From Acanthornis magna (lineage: Eukaryota > Chordata > Aves > Passeriformes > Acanthizidae): 64,000 nt of DNA. The position numbers and the translations under genes are program-made. The notes under the pieces are model-generated. The model saw only the letters and a program-made list of their open reading frames with translations. It had not been told where the DNA came from and did not search any database. The number at the start of each line of letters is the position of its first letter. Positions within the stretch are counted from its first letter, which is position 1. Shown piece by piece: positions 9,009-21,425 of this stretch. The stretch lies in assembly GCA_036785705.1 (NCBI GenBank), contig JAWUZG010000051.1:16148501-16212500 (forward strand). Reading direction: 5' to 3'.

Positions 9009-12000
9009 ATTTTTCTTTTTTATTTTTTTTTTTTTTCCCCCAAGAAAGCGAACTTCAGCCCTGCTTTTCTTCTGTGATGTCCCCAGGAAGGTACTGGGCT
9101 GTGTAGCACCACACATGGTGCCCTAGCAGGCTGTGACCTGTGCTCCACACTGTACGACTGTCACTGCTATGTTCCTCTGGCCTGCCCTGAAGCAGGGCTC
9201 CGTGTTGTCCTGTCCTGCAGCTTTTCTTGGGCTGGTCATGCTCAAACCCCCAGAATGATAATTCTGAGAGAGCTAATGCTGACAAAGCTATCGAACTGTC
9301 TGTTTATCATCGTAAAGTGATGTGTCAGATGGAAAAGTTACACGTAGACACAGCTTCTGTCTGCTGCCCACATCACCACTGCTACCTCGTTGAACTTCTG
9401 CAAATGTGACAGCATAATATCATTGAACTTTAGCTCAAGATAGCAAATCTGTGCCCCACCAGGACTGTCAGCTTCTTTACCACTCTGCCATCAGTGACTT
9501 CTGTGTCTGGGACTGCTTGAGTAACAAAAGGGAGCTGCACACGGCTTGCCAGCACTGGGACAAAACAACACTTTATAATGTATTGTTCCTCCAGAGGGAA
9601 TCCTGAATCTGTTCATTAGGATAACCAGTGACCCTTGCCAAAAAAATAGAAAGTGCATTCTGGAGAGAAACTGCTTCCAGAATCTGCTCCTACCTGCTGA
9701 CAAGAGAGGTGTCCTCAGCATGAGTGTGCTTGGCGTGGAAATGGGTAAACTGAACCTGACCAAGGACAGAGCAGAGCCAGCTGTTACAGCACAGCAACAT
9801 CGAGACCTCTGTTAGTTTCTGAGCACTGAAATTTGGAGCTGGGACCTGGTATTGGGACTTCTGTTAGCCTCACAGCAAGCCAAGACCTTGAGCCTTTTTT
9901 CATGTGCAACTTCTCATAAAAAGAAATTTTTCTTTTATCTTAGGGGCTTTGAGACCACAGGGGAATGCAGGCAGCACTCTTTACTGGTCAAGTTCCTCCT
10001 GCTGCTACTAGAGTTCCTGAGACCAGCAGTTCTCCTCTTCCCATGACCCTGGCAGCTTCCCATTTGCTCCAGTCACTGATTATAGAGCAGACTGAAGCTG
10101 CAGAAATCTAGGAATGCTGCTTAGATTTCTAAGGAGTGTCTGAGCTGTGATGAGGTTTTTTTTTTTAAATACTCTTGATAACGAACTTCATGTCTTTCCT
10201 CTGCACCCCATAGTTTCCTGTTTTAGTTTTTGAAGGGACAGCATGTCAGTTTTAGTGAAGGCCAGGCATATAGCAGGTAAGGAGTCTGTGTATGTGGTGG
10301 AGTTGAAAGTGTAAAAAGCTAATGGGTCTGACCTGCCAAAGGAGAAGGAACGTGCTGGTGACTATGAATGCAAAGGTCCTGGAATGGGAGGTGTGTGCCA
10401 TGTGTTGGTACTCACGGGAAGATAATAAATCCACCACTTTGTAGCAAGCTGTATTTGGGTCAGGCATGTGGAAAAACTTTTCCCTGGCATGTTCCTGGTG
10501 ACTTGGCAAGTTAATGAACTTGGTGATAAGAACCACAGCCAGTCCTGCTGCTGTCATATCGTACTCCTTCTGGCTTCAGCCTTCTGCCCCATCCTTGCCC
10601 ACACAAATGTTCTGTGTGCAGTGCAAGACCCTGCAGGGAAAGTGAGTCCTGTGTTCCTGATTATTGGTTATCTCCTGGGCTTTTGTGGAAGGACCACATA
10701 TATGCTTGAAGCTTCCTTTGCATGGCTTCATAAGTGTATGATGATGATTGCTATGGTGATGGCAGTAGGATGATGCTGATCCTAGCAAGCTGGCACCAGA
10801 GATGAATAGCCTTTGGTTCATGTTTTCCATTAGGAAAATTCAGTGCTCTTTCATCTGTAAGCATCAAGGGTGACCAGCAGTAGCTTCATGTGTTTCTGAG
10901 CAATATAGGTGTTGCCCCTGCTAAGGGCTTTTTCTTGATCCTGTTGAGGCTGTGCCAGGTCCTTCTATATGCCCAGCACCCCCAGCTCCTGACAGCTGGC
11001 ATGTCTGTACAGTGCATGACCTGAGCATTGGCTCTTGCTGTGAATTTAGAGTGGTGAATGCACCAGGCGTGCGAGGGCAGCCTTCTTTGCATTGCTTTCC
11101 TGTTTGTTGCCAGATAAAATATGAGCTTAGCATAGTTAGACACAAGTGTTGTCTTCTCTGTAGTTCTCCCTGCTGGCCTTGCCATGTTTTCAGTGGGAGA
11201 TGTTATGGTCAGTCACTCTCTCTCAGACTCAATTCACAGCCCTCAGCAGCTCCTGAACTGTGATCTGCATAGAGATCCCACGGGTGCATTGATTCTGCGT
11301 ATCCTTTCTCTGCTGATCCAACTGGGGATGCACTATGGAGCAATGTGTATTATAGCTGGTGAGCTATAAATGTGGCCATCTACTTGTGCCCATCCTGGCA
11401 CAAAATTTGTATGACAAATCTGGTAAAGCATAGCTCTGATCTTCATGGCGCAACTGTGGCTTTTGGCTTAAGGATGCATAGATTGCCCTCATCAGTGTGC
11501 AGGCCTGGGAAATGTCCTGCAAGTGTCCCTTAAAATGAATAATTCTCAGGGGCTTAACGAAACACAGCTAATACTTTGAATCTCCCATGTGAATTTTGAG
11601 TTTAGTCATACTCTCCTAGTGAATACACTCATGCTCAGCAGAGCACGGGGACCAGGCAGCAAGAGTTTGGAAGAGACCTGTGCATGTTCCTTTTCCTGCT
11701 TGCTGGTATTCCTCTAATAAAGCCTGGTTGTGTGAGGGCTGGGATCAAAGACCTCAAACGCCTAACTGGATTCATCCAAGGTCTGTGTAAAGGCTTAGAT
11801 GCATTGAAAACCAGAGCGTTTGCTTTCATTCGTGGGTAGTATTAAGCATGTTAGACAAGCATATGCTTAAAGAACGGCTGTTAGTGTGGGAAAAAGGGCA
11901 AGTGGAGCTTTGATAAAGATACAGCATTAGGAAATCTGCTTGCTGTCTCCCTTCTTCTTCCCCTCTTCAAACGTTTTGCAAATAGCATTCAGACGACTGT

Positions 12001-15000
12001 TTGATCTTAAATTTGCGTGTCAGCAAAGGCTATGCAGTTCTCTCAGGAATTAGCAAATCGTAGAACAGGGTTAACAGGAGTGTATTGTGGGCTGCTTTGA
12101 AATTCCTCCCTTGCATGAGCCTCAAAACTGCCCTGGAAATTTCTTGCTAAAAAGTTTATCTTAAAAAGACCCGGAGCTGTTTCAGGCACCATTGTTGGTT
12201 TGGGTTTTTTTAGATTACCTATGTAGATGCATCTGTTTGATGTCAGCTGTTAAATTTTATCCAAAGAAGCATCTGTGGGGAAACAGGGTGGATTGAAAAT
12301 TTGAGTATCTCCTATGCCAGAAGACATTATCCTCTTGGAACATGACTGTGGGAGTGCTGTGGTTATTGGTAGCATATAAAAAGTACCTCTAGTGCTCAGA
12401 GTGGGCTCTTCTTACTTACTGAGTGTTTGGGGGCTTTTGGATTTGATTTGTGGTATATAATGACCTGAAAACATCAAGGACATACTCAAGCAAGAAGGTG
12501 CAGTCTCTTTGCATGTTAAACTTCGTTGCCACTCCCTGATTTGATCATGGTTATTTGAGCATTTCATCACTCCTTTCCCAGTAGGTAAAAGTATTTTCAT
12601 TGCCGCCCTACAGCCCGGTGAAAATAGGCTGCTAGGAAGGAGCACCACATGATGGGCTCAGCGTGCTGGTTGTGCTTGGCAGCAATTAGTGTTGGCTGTG
12701 CTGAGCAGGGGTCTGCTGGGTGTGAGGCTGAAAGGGACTCTGGCCTTTTATTAGTGTGTTTGTCAACATCGCTAAAAGGCAGGAGAGAAAGTGTCAACCC
12801 TCATTAGTTACTCCATCAAATGGTTGTTGGGGTTTTTTTCAGATTCTGTTGAGATTGATTTTGTTAGTGTTTGTCCGCTCTTGAAACTCATTCAACCAGA
12901 GTCTGTGTGGCAGATTGGAAGAACATCATTCATTCTACCTTCAAAAACTGAGCTTATGTTTGTTTGATGATAGTTGACCTCTGGCTTTTTGAAGATTCTG
13001 GACTTCTAAGTGCAGAAAAAATCTAGTTCTACCTCTGTGTACACAACAGTTCACAAGACCTTAGCTGATCAATCAAAATGACTGTACAGATTAATGATTG
13101 TCAGAAGAACCAGGTCTAAGTGTGAAAGGTTAGTTAGAAGCATTCACTAAGCTCAGTGCCATCTCTGCTGTGGTCCTCCTGCAAAAACCTGTGGTGAATG
13201 TTGTGAATGGACTCACTGCCGGCTCTTGTGTGAAGAAGGCAAAGGTCTGCAATGCTTTTGCTTGTCTTACCAAGCAGCAAACTGCCATGCCCTGAGCAGG
13301 ACAACTCGAGGACCAGCATCACCTTGGCCTCTAGATACGGCGTGACATGAAAACCAGGCCAGGAGCAGATGAGCTGGGAACAAACTGCAGTCAGTCCCAG
13401 TGCTGTGGTCAGTGCTCTTGATGATAGGGTCGTGTCTCTTGAAAATCCTTTCATGTGTCTTAATTAGCTTTGTTTAGACAATTCTTGACACTTTTTTGGA
13501 TGCAGAAATGGCTGTTGATTCCTTTACCTTGCTTAGCCAAGACTAGCCCAAGTCCTTCTTCCTAGCAAATTGTACTTTGAGGGATGGGAGTTACAGGTTT
13601 TGTTTTCCTACTTGAGCGGTGTTTCAGTGGAAGCTATAAGAATATCTTTCATATGTTTAAATAAGTTTCTTTGTAGTTTCAAAACCTCTTCCATGTGGTT
13701 TTTTAATAAATTAATCATCTAATTAATATCATAAGTTGATGTGGAAATTCTGAATTTGCTGTACCAGACTGGGCCCCATGAGTTGTTAATCTACTGACCC
13801 CAAAAAGGTGATTCAGAAGGTGAGTAAAAAGAAAACATTTTTAAAAAGCACTTTGTTGCCAGTGAAGGAGTTATTTAATGGGTTTTTATTTAGAGACAGT
13901 TTGTATTCTGATGTTGGGTCTTTATATCCTGCCTGCGATGACTGAGTGTTCTCATTACAGACTTTACAAAGAACGGATTTGAAGCCTTTAGAAGTTTATA
14001 GGCAGTGTTTTTGCACCCTTAGTTTGTACAGTAAGTTGCTCTTGAAACATACGCATTTTATGCCTTGAAATGAATTCCCCAAACATTTTTAATATATAAT
14101 TTGTGCCCTCTTCTCTTTCCCTGGTAATATATGTTTTTATGCCATGTCACTTTACAGGCATTAGTGTCCTCAAACACAAAGGATGAGGAGTTAATTATTC
14201 ACTTTTCCTAGGAAGTACAAACTTGTACACATCTAAACCTTGTTTAAATATTGAAATCCACATTGCTAGAATTCTCTTGCCCAACAGTTTTTGGTGTGGG
14301 CTCCAGCAATGGCATGGAGGTAAAATATGCCTAGGAATTGTATAGTCAGCAGTTATGTCCCTAGTGAGAGCCAAGCAACCCTAAATCCACCTTGGGAAAC
14401 AATGGAGGTTGAAGGAGGAATTTTAGTTAAAACTCAGAGCTTTGTTAGGGGATCAGAAGTTAATTAAAAATAATCTCTCCTTGGTGTGGTCTCTGCACAG
14501 CGGCCTTCCTCCTACCCCCACTCTTCACCTACAGGTTGTCTGAGTAGAAGAGAGGTTACTTTGGAGCAATGGGGATTGGTGGTGGTTTTTCCGTGTGCAC
14601 TTTCTTGCGTGTTCAGAGTAGCCTTCAAATGTGCTGTCCCACTTGGTCTGTAGTTACTTTCTTTCATATAATCAAATTTTAATCAAAGTTTAAGGCTTAA
14701 TTTTGTACCCACTTTGTCAAATTTCAATTATTTCATTTTCCTTTGATATACTCCAGAAATATGAGGGAATCCAGGGGAAGCTGGGCCCTCTGAGCATCTC
14801 CTGGTGTGTTGCAAAGGTCTCTCATTCTGTCCTTTGCTGTTAGGCAGATGCATTTGTACTGCAATAGTGGCCTCTCTAGCCCAAGCAGATGCTGTCATTG
14901 GATCTCTGTGGTTCAGGTTTCTTGCAAGAACTGAGCAAAATAGACTCTTTCTGCTGTTCTCCTGCTCCATTCCAGGGGAAGTCTTAGGGAGGAGCTTCTC

Positions 15001-18000
15001 TGGTGCTCTACATACGCTGTGGCACAGAGTTTCAGGGGTCAGATCTTGTGTGGGTCGAGCACTGTGTCTCTTGGGTGCTCTGTTGGTGTGTTTCTGTGCC
15101 ACTTGTATCCATAGCATTTCTCAGTTGCTGGGATGAGATGAAGGTGTCTCCTACCCCAAGGAAGTTATAACCTGTACTTAAAGAAAGGCTGATGGAGCCT
15201 GGATGAGTTCACTTCCCCTGGCCTATGGGCAATGCTTTCTGCATCATTACCTCTTGTAGTTAGGCCGGTAACCCGAGTGTGTACTGGAGATACTGAACCA
15301 GGACTGTAGAATCCACCTTTTTCAAACATGGGAGAAAATCTTCGCTGGACTGTGATTAGCAAGAAGTACCCAAACTAAGCCTGCCTTTGCTCCTCTTGCA
15401 GACAACATCTGAGAACAGGGAAAGAAGGCTACTTGAAGCCATGAAATGGGGACTTGAAGCTATTATGTCAAGGATCAATGCTTGCCAATTTTTCTTCATA
15501 GAAGGACAGAGGTGCACAGCAAATACTGGCTACTCCACCTGGCAGAAGGGATCTAGTGCCTCTCTTCATTCCTGTCTCCCATCCAATGAGTTTTTATAGG
15601 ACGTCCAGTGATTCTTTTATTTAGGCCCAAACTACAGTGAAGCCCAGCTATGGTTTCTGGTAGCTTTGGGCTTCATGACTTCAGTGTAATGAAATCAATC
15701 TATCTGAAAAATTGCATGCATGTATGTGTGTGACTTGGGCACACTATGCTGTTGCAGCTGTAGTATTGGTATGTCAATTGTATCAAAGGGGTAGTGGCTG
15801 CCTCTGACTAATGCTGAAAGGTTCCAGTTAGTCACTGAGGGGTCAAATGATTCTCCAAAGAGCAACTAGTGCTGGTGCAGGGCCAGGATTTCCAGGGAGA
15901 GACACTGCTCTCATGCTTTGCTCCTGCTGAAACTGAGAGCTTCCACTGGCTGCAGCAGGATCTGTGTCCATGCTGCAGACGCTTGTGTGTGCAGGCTGCA
16001 CTTCTTGGAAGTAGGAGCAGGAGCTTTGCGTGAGAGGTTGGTGTAGGAATACACAGTTGTCTGGTACCTACCTGCAGATGTAATAGTCACTGCAGGAGTC
16101 TGGAGGTAAAATCTCAACATTATCTATTGTGAAACAGCAGCTGTGTTGTAATTTTGATGTGCAACTCAGCTTTTTTTCCTTTCTCAGCAAATTATCTCAT
16201 GAGTAGCCATCTGTCAGTTTCCTTTCAGAAATGCAGGAAATGTGAAAACCTAGGTGTTAAAGGAAACTTGATATTAATGAAATAATGCACTGTTTTGTCT
16301 TCTGTTTTTCAGTTTAGAGTTTCTATACCTTGGAGGGAATTTCATTACAGCAATTCCACCTGAATTAGCAAAACTGCCTTCTCTGAGGTATCTAGTTCTG
16401 TGTGACAACAAGATCCAGAGCATTCCACCTCAGCTGGCACAGTGAGTATTTACTGTCATCAGCCACCAGCTGTAATTAACTCTTTGAACTTTTTCTTCTG
16501 TGTGTGTGGATAAAAGCACCTGGGAGGACTGTTATGTTATGTTACGTTATGTTAAGTTACGTTACGTTATGTTACCTTACGTTATGTTACGTTATGTTAT
16601 TTTATTTGTCCTTCAGTTTGTTAATGTGACTAGACTTGAGAAAGAACATCCTTGGCATGGTGCACTGCAGGCAGACCATGAATATTTGATCTGGAGAATT
16701 CAATGAAAGAGTTATGCTAAAACACCATCACCAAGATTGCATCTTACAGTGAATTAATACATTTGTATAGAGGGCCCTGAAAAGTACCTGGGCAACTCAG
16801 CACAGATAAATTGCTACCTTAAGAAGTAAGAATGGTAGCGTTTTATTAGTGATGATGCTTCATCTCTTTTGCCTTCCACCCAAAACCTTTTTGTGTGTAC
16901 TTTTGTCTTGTGCCATTTCCCGTGTTCCCTTGGCATTCCTTACTTTGGGATCTCAGAATATTTTAGTGTTCATTTAATCCTATGGCACAGTTCTAAGGGC
17001 TCAGTTACTGCTTTATCTGTTCATAACGGGGGAAAGAGGACACTACAGCTCTGTATGTGCAACCCAAAATGGGAAATGAAGATGGGAGGTGTAGCTGTAA
17101 CCCTAAAAACAACTGAATGGCAGCATGGAGTTCTCTGACTTGGAATTTGATGGTGTAGTGGGATTATTCTTGATGTATAATGTCTTACAACTTTTGCGAG
17201 TTTGGGAGCAGCCCTGGATGCTGTGCTGGAGCATTGCTTTGTGCTTCCTGAGAGGGAAAAGCCTCGTCTGAAAGCAAAAAAATTGCTTGTCTCCTGTGCC
17301 CCTTCTGGCCTGGCCTGACCTTGCTCAGATCTGGTGGCATCACAGCGTGAGGTGGTGCAGCCACAAGCAATGAAAACATGGGGCTTTCCAGGGCTGGCTG
17401 CCTCCCAGCAATCATCTTTAATGCATGAGACAGAGCAGGTGACTTATTCAGAGCCCTGCATGGGACTGTTCTTGATGCATGCACTGGGTACAAGGAAACG
17501 TTATGTCCCCTGAAAGCACTCAATTTGTGCACTTTTGTTCTACCTTTTTTGGGGTGTGTGTGTGTGGAGAATACTGAGAGGGACAGCAGTGTGTTTAAGA
17601 CTGTGTTTCTTTAGCAAGTATTCCAGTGCTGAGCCAAGTTTTCTAGTGCATTGTGTGTACTGGAGTAAGAGCAGCTCTGTCAGCATGAATTTATGTTCAT
17701 GAGAGAAAAGGGAGAAAAGCCAAAGAAATTGGTGGGAGAGGGGAGAGTCTTAGGTCTGCATAATGCAGTTGTGGGGCAATTTTGCTTGCACATCTTGACT
17801 AGGTATCCATCTCCATCCTTAGGCTGCATTCCCTGCGTTCCCTTAGCCTGCACAATAACCTGCTGACTTACCTTCCTCGAGAGATCCTTAACCTGGTTCA
17901 CCTGGAAGAACTGAGCTTGCGTGGGAACCCGCTGGTGGTGCGGTTTGTGCGTGACCTGACCTACAATCCCCCAAGCCTTCAGGAGCTAGCTGGGCGCACG

Positions 18001-19749
18001 GTTAAAACTCGCAATGTTCCCTATGCTCCCAGTGATCTCCCGGAGAGTCTTGTCCGCTACCTGAGCTTGGCCAGCAACTGTCCCAATCCTAAATGTGGGG
18101 GTAAGTTCACCTTTACAGCTCTGCTTCCTGCTCTTACCTTTCCCTCTGACTTGCCATGACTTTAGTACCTCAGTCAGCTTGGAAGTGTTACTACGTCCAC
18201 ATTCTGGTTCTATTTCCCTGGCTCCAGGTCTCCTGCAAACTTATCTTTAAGGAGCCTTGTTCACTTAGGAACAGTATTCAGAGTTGTAGCACTGGTTTCC
18301 TGTATTTGCATGGGAATGTAAGACAGCACTTCTGTCAGAGTCTTTGTAGCCCATCCCAGCACTCCACTATGGTTTTATGGTCTGAAGTTTCTGATCCATT
18401 TGCCCTGAAATAGCTCAGAACAAGTAATGGACAGGAGAACTTTTGCATGCACTGTTGCTGAATGGTGAGCATCATTTCTGGATGGAAAAGAGGAGTGGCT
18501 CTAGTGCTTCGCAGTTACCAACAGCAACTTGTTTAGCTCTCACTGGGGCCACAAGTGTGTAGTTCTTGGAAGAAGAGGGCTTCATAAAACAGTCTGGAAT
18601 GCTTGGGCTTAATTTGGCTCAATGCTTAATCTTTAACCAGAGTAAATGATCTGCACATTTACCCTGTAGAAGATTAAGGAAAAAATAATCATTAATTTGT
18701 ATCTACCCTGCAGTCATAATGCAAGGACTTACTTACAGGACAATATCAAAGCATGCTCTATGGGCAAAGATGGAAGGGCTGGGACTTACGTTGGGAGGGG
18801 AAAAAGTTTCTTTTTTAAAGAGTTTTGAACAGCTTGGATAACAGTGGATTGGTTTTGTGCTTTTTCACGTTGCTGTATGAACTTGCATGGTACTGCAGCA
18901 TTGCTCTAGCACCGCAGGAGAAAAGCTTACTCCTGACCAGCTAGGACTTAAAACACTGCTGGAAACTTCTGAAAATGTCAGCATCTAAAATCACTTGCTG
19001 TGACAGGAAGAGAACATAATTGTGTGTTACAGCAAGACTGTTACCATGGAAAGTAGCATCCAAGCTCAGCATGGTGACTTCACTCATGCAGAAGAAAAGT
19101 AGAGCTGTGAAGGTCTATTTGTGAACACAGTTTTACTAGCTAGTAGAAGAGGTTTTACAAGTTTGAAAATAGAGTGCAATAATTCATTTAGCATTTAAGA
19201 AGTTTGCAAATTCCCATCCCAAGTTTTCTTCCTAATGGTTAGAAGAAATTGGCATATTATTTGGAAGTAACTGCCCTGTGTCTTTTCATGTAGAGTGTGC
19301 TGTTCTGAGTCACCTACCAAATACAGTCGTACAGGAGTTTTTTACTAAAAAAAGAAATTTCACTCTTCCATAGGTATCCTGGTCTCTTCCCTTCCACCAG
19401 TATCACTTGTGCTCCTACATCCAGTGCAGTGCCAAATAAACCCTAATTCAAGGCATGTGCTCCAGCCACAAGAGCCCTGCAGAGTTTGCAGATCTCTGGG
19501 CACAGGGTCTCATGTTTTTCCTGTTCCCTCTCCCTTGCAGGTGTGTACTTTGACAGCTGCGTCAGACAGATCAAGTTCGTTGACTTCTGTGGAAAGTATC
19601 GCCTCCCGCTGATGCACTACCTGTGCTCCCCAGAGTGCTCCTCTCCCTTCAGCTCTGCCTCCCAGAGCTCCACTTCCCAAAGCGAGTCTGACTCTGAGGA
19701 TGAGGCCAGCGTCGCTGCGCACAGGATGCAAAAAGTCCTACTGGGATAA
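6822..19749 (+). CDS. LRRC58: LRRC58, leucine-rich repeat-containing protein 58 (4 exons)
   Basis: The exons 6822-7339, 16313-16441, 17823-18100 and 19541-19749 join in frame to give 377 residues, against about 371 in human. The start is fixed by an in-frame TGA at 6789-6791 with no ATG between. Residues 1-50 are poorly conserved and carry seven Glu-Pro repeats (24-37). Leucine-rich repeats of the LxxLxLxxNxL type run from about 76 to 262, including LLAKNNRLGG, LNLSGNRF, LSLGGNRL, LYLGGNFI, LVLCDNKI and LSLHNNLL. The C-terminal part has a conserved cysteine-rich segment (NCPNPKCGG...CVRQIKFVDFCGKYRLPLMHYLCSPEC), then a Ser-rich acidic tail ending MQKVLLG. These match vertebrate LRRC58 as I remember it. 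There is no signal peptide or membrane segment, so it is an intracellular protein. Recent work, which I recall but cannot verify, links LRRC58 to cullin-RING ubiquitin-ligase control of cysteine dioxygenase CDO1. Confidence 0.95.
6891..6932 (+). repeat. LRRC58: GAGCCN hexanucleotide repeat coding (Glu-Pro)7
   Basis: Seven tandem Glu-Pro dipeptides (residues 24-37) are encoded by GAGCCG/GAGCCC/GAACCC hexamers. Synonymous interruptions (CCG/CCC, GAG/GAA) mean it is not a pure microsatellite, yet copy number may still vary. Human LRRC58 as I recall it lacks this repeat in its N-terminus. Confidence 0.9.
7546..7845 (+). mobile_element. CR1 LINE fragment, + strand
   Basis: It translates in part to [19 protein letters not shown], the characteristic end of CR1 ORF2, flanked by RTRGTRQKIMHRKFHLNMRK. 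It lacks the terminal ATTCTATG-type repeat and diverges after the GTCCCTTCCAATCC motif. It is a dead, 5'-truncated copy. Confidence 0.9.
8971..9036 (+). repeat. Poly(T) tract
   Basis: About 66 bases almost entirely of T, with A and C interruptions, in LRRC58 intron 1. Read on the minus strand it is a poly(A) that could be the tail of an old retroposed sequence, but no body is recognisable beside it. Confidence 0.9.
16313..16441 (+). CDS. LRRC58: LRRC58 coding exon 2
   Basis: 129 bp encoding the end of codon 173 through two bases of codon 216: LEFLYLGGNFITAIPPELAK and on to IQSIPPQLA, about two leucine-rich repeats. The acceptor is TTTTTCAG and the donor GTGAGT. Both borders are split-codon (phase 2) and join perfectly to exons 1 and 3. 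Confidence 0.96.
16442..17822 (+). other. LRRC58: LRRC58 intron 2
   Basis: A 1.4-kb intron containing a 70-bp GTTAY pentanucleotide array 90 bases after the donor. Nothing else is recognised. Confidence 0.9.
16531..16600 (+). repeat. (GTTAT/GTTAC)14 pentanucleotide array
   Basis: Fourteen consecutive 5-bp units: eleven of the first thirteen and the last are GTTAT or GTTAC, with single GTTAA and CTTAC variants. The alternation creates repeated TTACGTTA and TTATGTTA octamers. It generates an artefactual LRYVMLRYV-like frame that is not a gene. Confidence 0.95.
17823..18100 (+). CDS. LRRC58: LRRC58 coding exon 3
   Basis: 278 bp encoding residues 216-309. It covers the last repeats (HSLRSLSLHNNLLTYLPREI, LVHLEELSLRGNPLVVRFVR) and the following domain up to NCPNPKCGG. 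The acceptor is CATCCTTAG and the donor GTAAGT. This is one of the most conserved parts of the protein. Confidence 0.96.
18101..19540 (+). other. LRRC58: LRRC58 intron 3
   Basis: A 1.4-kb intron, donor GTAAGT and acceptor CCCTTGCAG. No gene, mobile element or repeat is recognised inside. Confidence 0.9.
19541..19749 (+). CDS. LRRC58: LRRC58 coding exon 4 with stop
   Basis: It encodes residues 310-377: VYFDSCVRQIKFVDFCGKYR, then the LMHYLCSPECSS cysteine segment, a Ser-rich run, the acidic QSESDSEDEAS and the final MQKVLLG before TAA. The cysteines spaced across exons 3 and 4 could bind metal, which is inference only. Confidence 0.96.
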
Positions 19750-21425
19750 CGGGGAGCTGGGGGGAAGATGGGAAGGAAAATGGATTTGAAAAGCAATAGT
19801 GGAATGGTGAAGCATGAGCCACTGGCCTGAAGGGCTCATGAGAAATTATCCTCAAGTCCATGCAGGGACAGAACATCTTAGCAAGCCTAGACTTGCTTGG
19901 TGCAGTGCTGCTTAGGAGATCTAACTCAGTAGCATGCTGCCTGTAGGTTGCCTGGGGTTGTTAGAAATGTCTCCTGGCTGGGAGGTAACCCCCTCCCTCA
20001 GACAGGCTGGGAGAGGGATTTGTTCTCACTGGCGGATTCAGAAGGATTTTAATACATGAAACTTGACTGGACTTCAAGTCATCCTGCAGAGCAAAGGAGA
20101 CTGTCCAGATCCTTTAACACTGTGGTAAATCAGAAACAGGCTAATGATGCCATGTGAGTATGTATGGACCCCCCAGTGTTTTATATAGCAGTTTGATTCC
20201 TTTCTATCTCCTTTGATCTCAGTTACAGATTTTACACCCATCCACTGAAAATGAAAGTTGAATATTTTTTTTGTTCAGGACTAGATTTTTCCAAACTCTG
20301 GTTACTCTTCCTTTGCCTTGAGGTGTAGGGTCTCTGTACTGTTACAGATGTTATAGCCATCATAGAACTGAGCCACCTTTTTTCTCCCTTGTTATACTAA
20401 GCTGCCCTTAGTGTCTCCTTCTAACAGTATTTGTTATTTTTCCTCCTCCCTCTTCCCATTACCCCTGAAGTGCTGCTGTCTTTATGGTACCTTCAGAAAA
20501 CAGACAAGTTGTTCTGTTGTATTTGGTATTACTTCAGACTTGTGGCCTGTGCAAGGGACCGGATGTGATGCTCTGTGTCATGCTTTTCAGTCTCAGCTTA
20601 CTGGAGCAAATCTGCTTTTACAGCTGTGAATTGCAGGAAAGGTCTCGGTTGACATTTTTTGTTTATGAACAGCCACATTTCCCCACTGCAGTTTGCTCTG
20701 CTGTGTTTAGTAGAGTTACTTTCCATCTTTAAGGTCATCTGCCTAGGGTACACAGCAGGTCAGCAAATTGAAAGTGCCCAGAGAGGTGCTGTGGTGTATG
20801 TCTTTTTTCCTGATTCCTAACACGAGAGGAAAAGCTGGTAGGGAGGCAAAGGCATGTTGTCTGAGCTTCTTGCACAAGGTGCTTTAGAAATGTCTTCCTT
20901 ATTTATTTGTTTGCATTTGCTCTTGTTGCAATAGCTTTGGCAGTCTGTTGATGGTTCAAATAACACACTCAGTTATCTTAAACTATATTTAAAGGAAAGT
21001 TGCAGAAAATAGCTCAGAATTTTTAAGCATCAAGAAATACCTTATAAAATTAATATTATGAATTGACAGGTATCTATAAATCTACTTCATGAGGCTGTTG
21101 TGTGTTTCACTCAGTGAGACTTGCCCCTTTATTAATAATTCATGGTAGACAGTCCTTTTGATGAAGTTTCTGATAGAGCAAATCCAACTGTGCCTTTGAA
21201 TGCATGAACAGAGCAAAACCATCATGTTAAGAAGCTGAAATGAACAAGAAAAACTTTCTTAACCCACTTTGGCCCTATGGGGTAATTTAAAAACCTGTGC
21301 TTCTCTCCTGCGTTCAGAAAACACATGTACCTATTTGAACATCTTATGGCAGCTCTGTGTTAATGGTCCTGTTTAATTATGTTTGACACTTTATGTATTA
21401 AAGCACTTTGATAATTCTACTCTTT
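19750..21425 (+). other. LRRC58: LRRC58 3' UTR (minimum extent)
   Basis: AT-rich non-coding sequence following the stop. The first plausible polyadenylation signal I see is ATTAAA at 21397-21402, followed by a T-rich element. The true 3' end may be further on: AATAAA hexamers occur at 22742, 26467 and 29104, and long AT-rich, gene-free sequence continues. RNA data would be needed to choose. Confidence 0.5.
21397..21402 (+). promoter_or_regulatory. LRRC58: Candidate LRRC58 polyadenylation signal (ATTAAA)
   Basis: ATTAAA lies in an AT-rich stretch followed by TTGATAATTCTACTCTTTATA. It is the commonest variant hexamer and the first in the UTR, but is not decisive. Confidence 0.35.

Larger units (their letters stand above)
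7340..16312 (+). other. LRRC58: LRRC58 intron 1
   Basis: A 9-kb intron with a GTGAGG donor and a TTTTTCAG acceptor. It holds a CR1 fragment (7546-7845) and a long poly(T) (8971-9036). No further coding exon, RNA gene or conserved motif is recognised. The short open frames on both strands look like chance. Confidence 0.85.

Noticed and set aside
16500..16706. Open frame encoding repeated LRYVMLRYV-like peptide
   Set aside because: It is the translation of the GTTAY pentanucleotide array inside intron 2.
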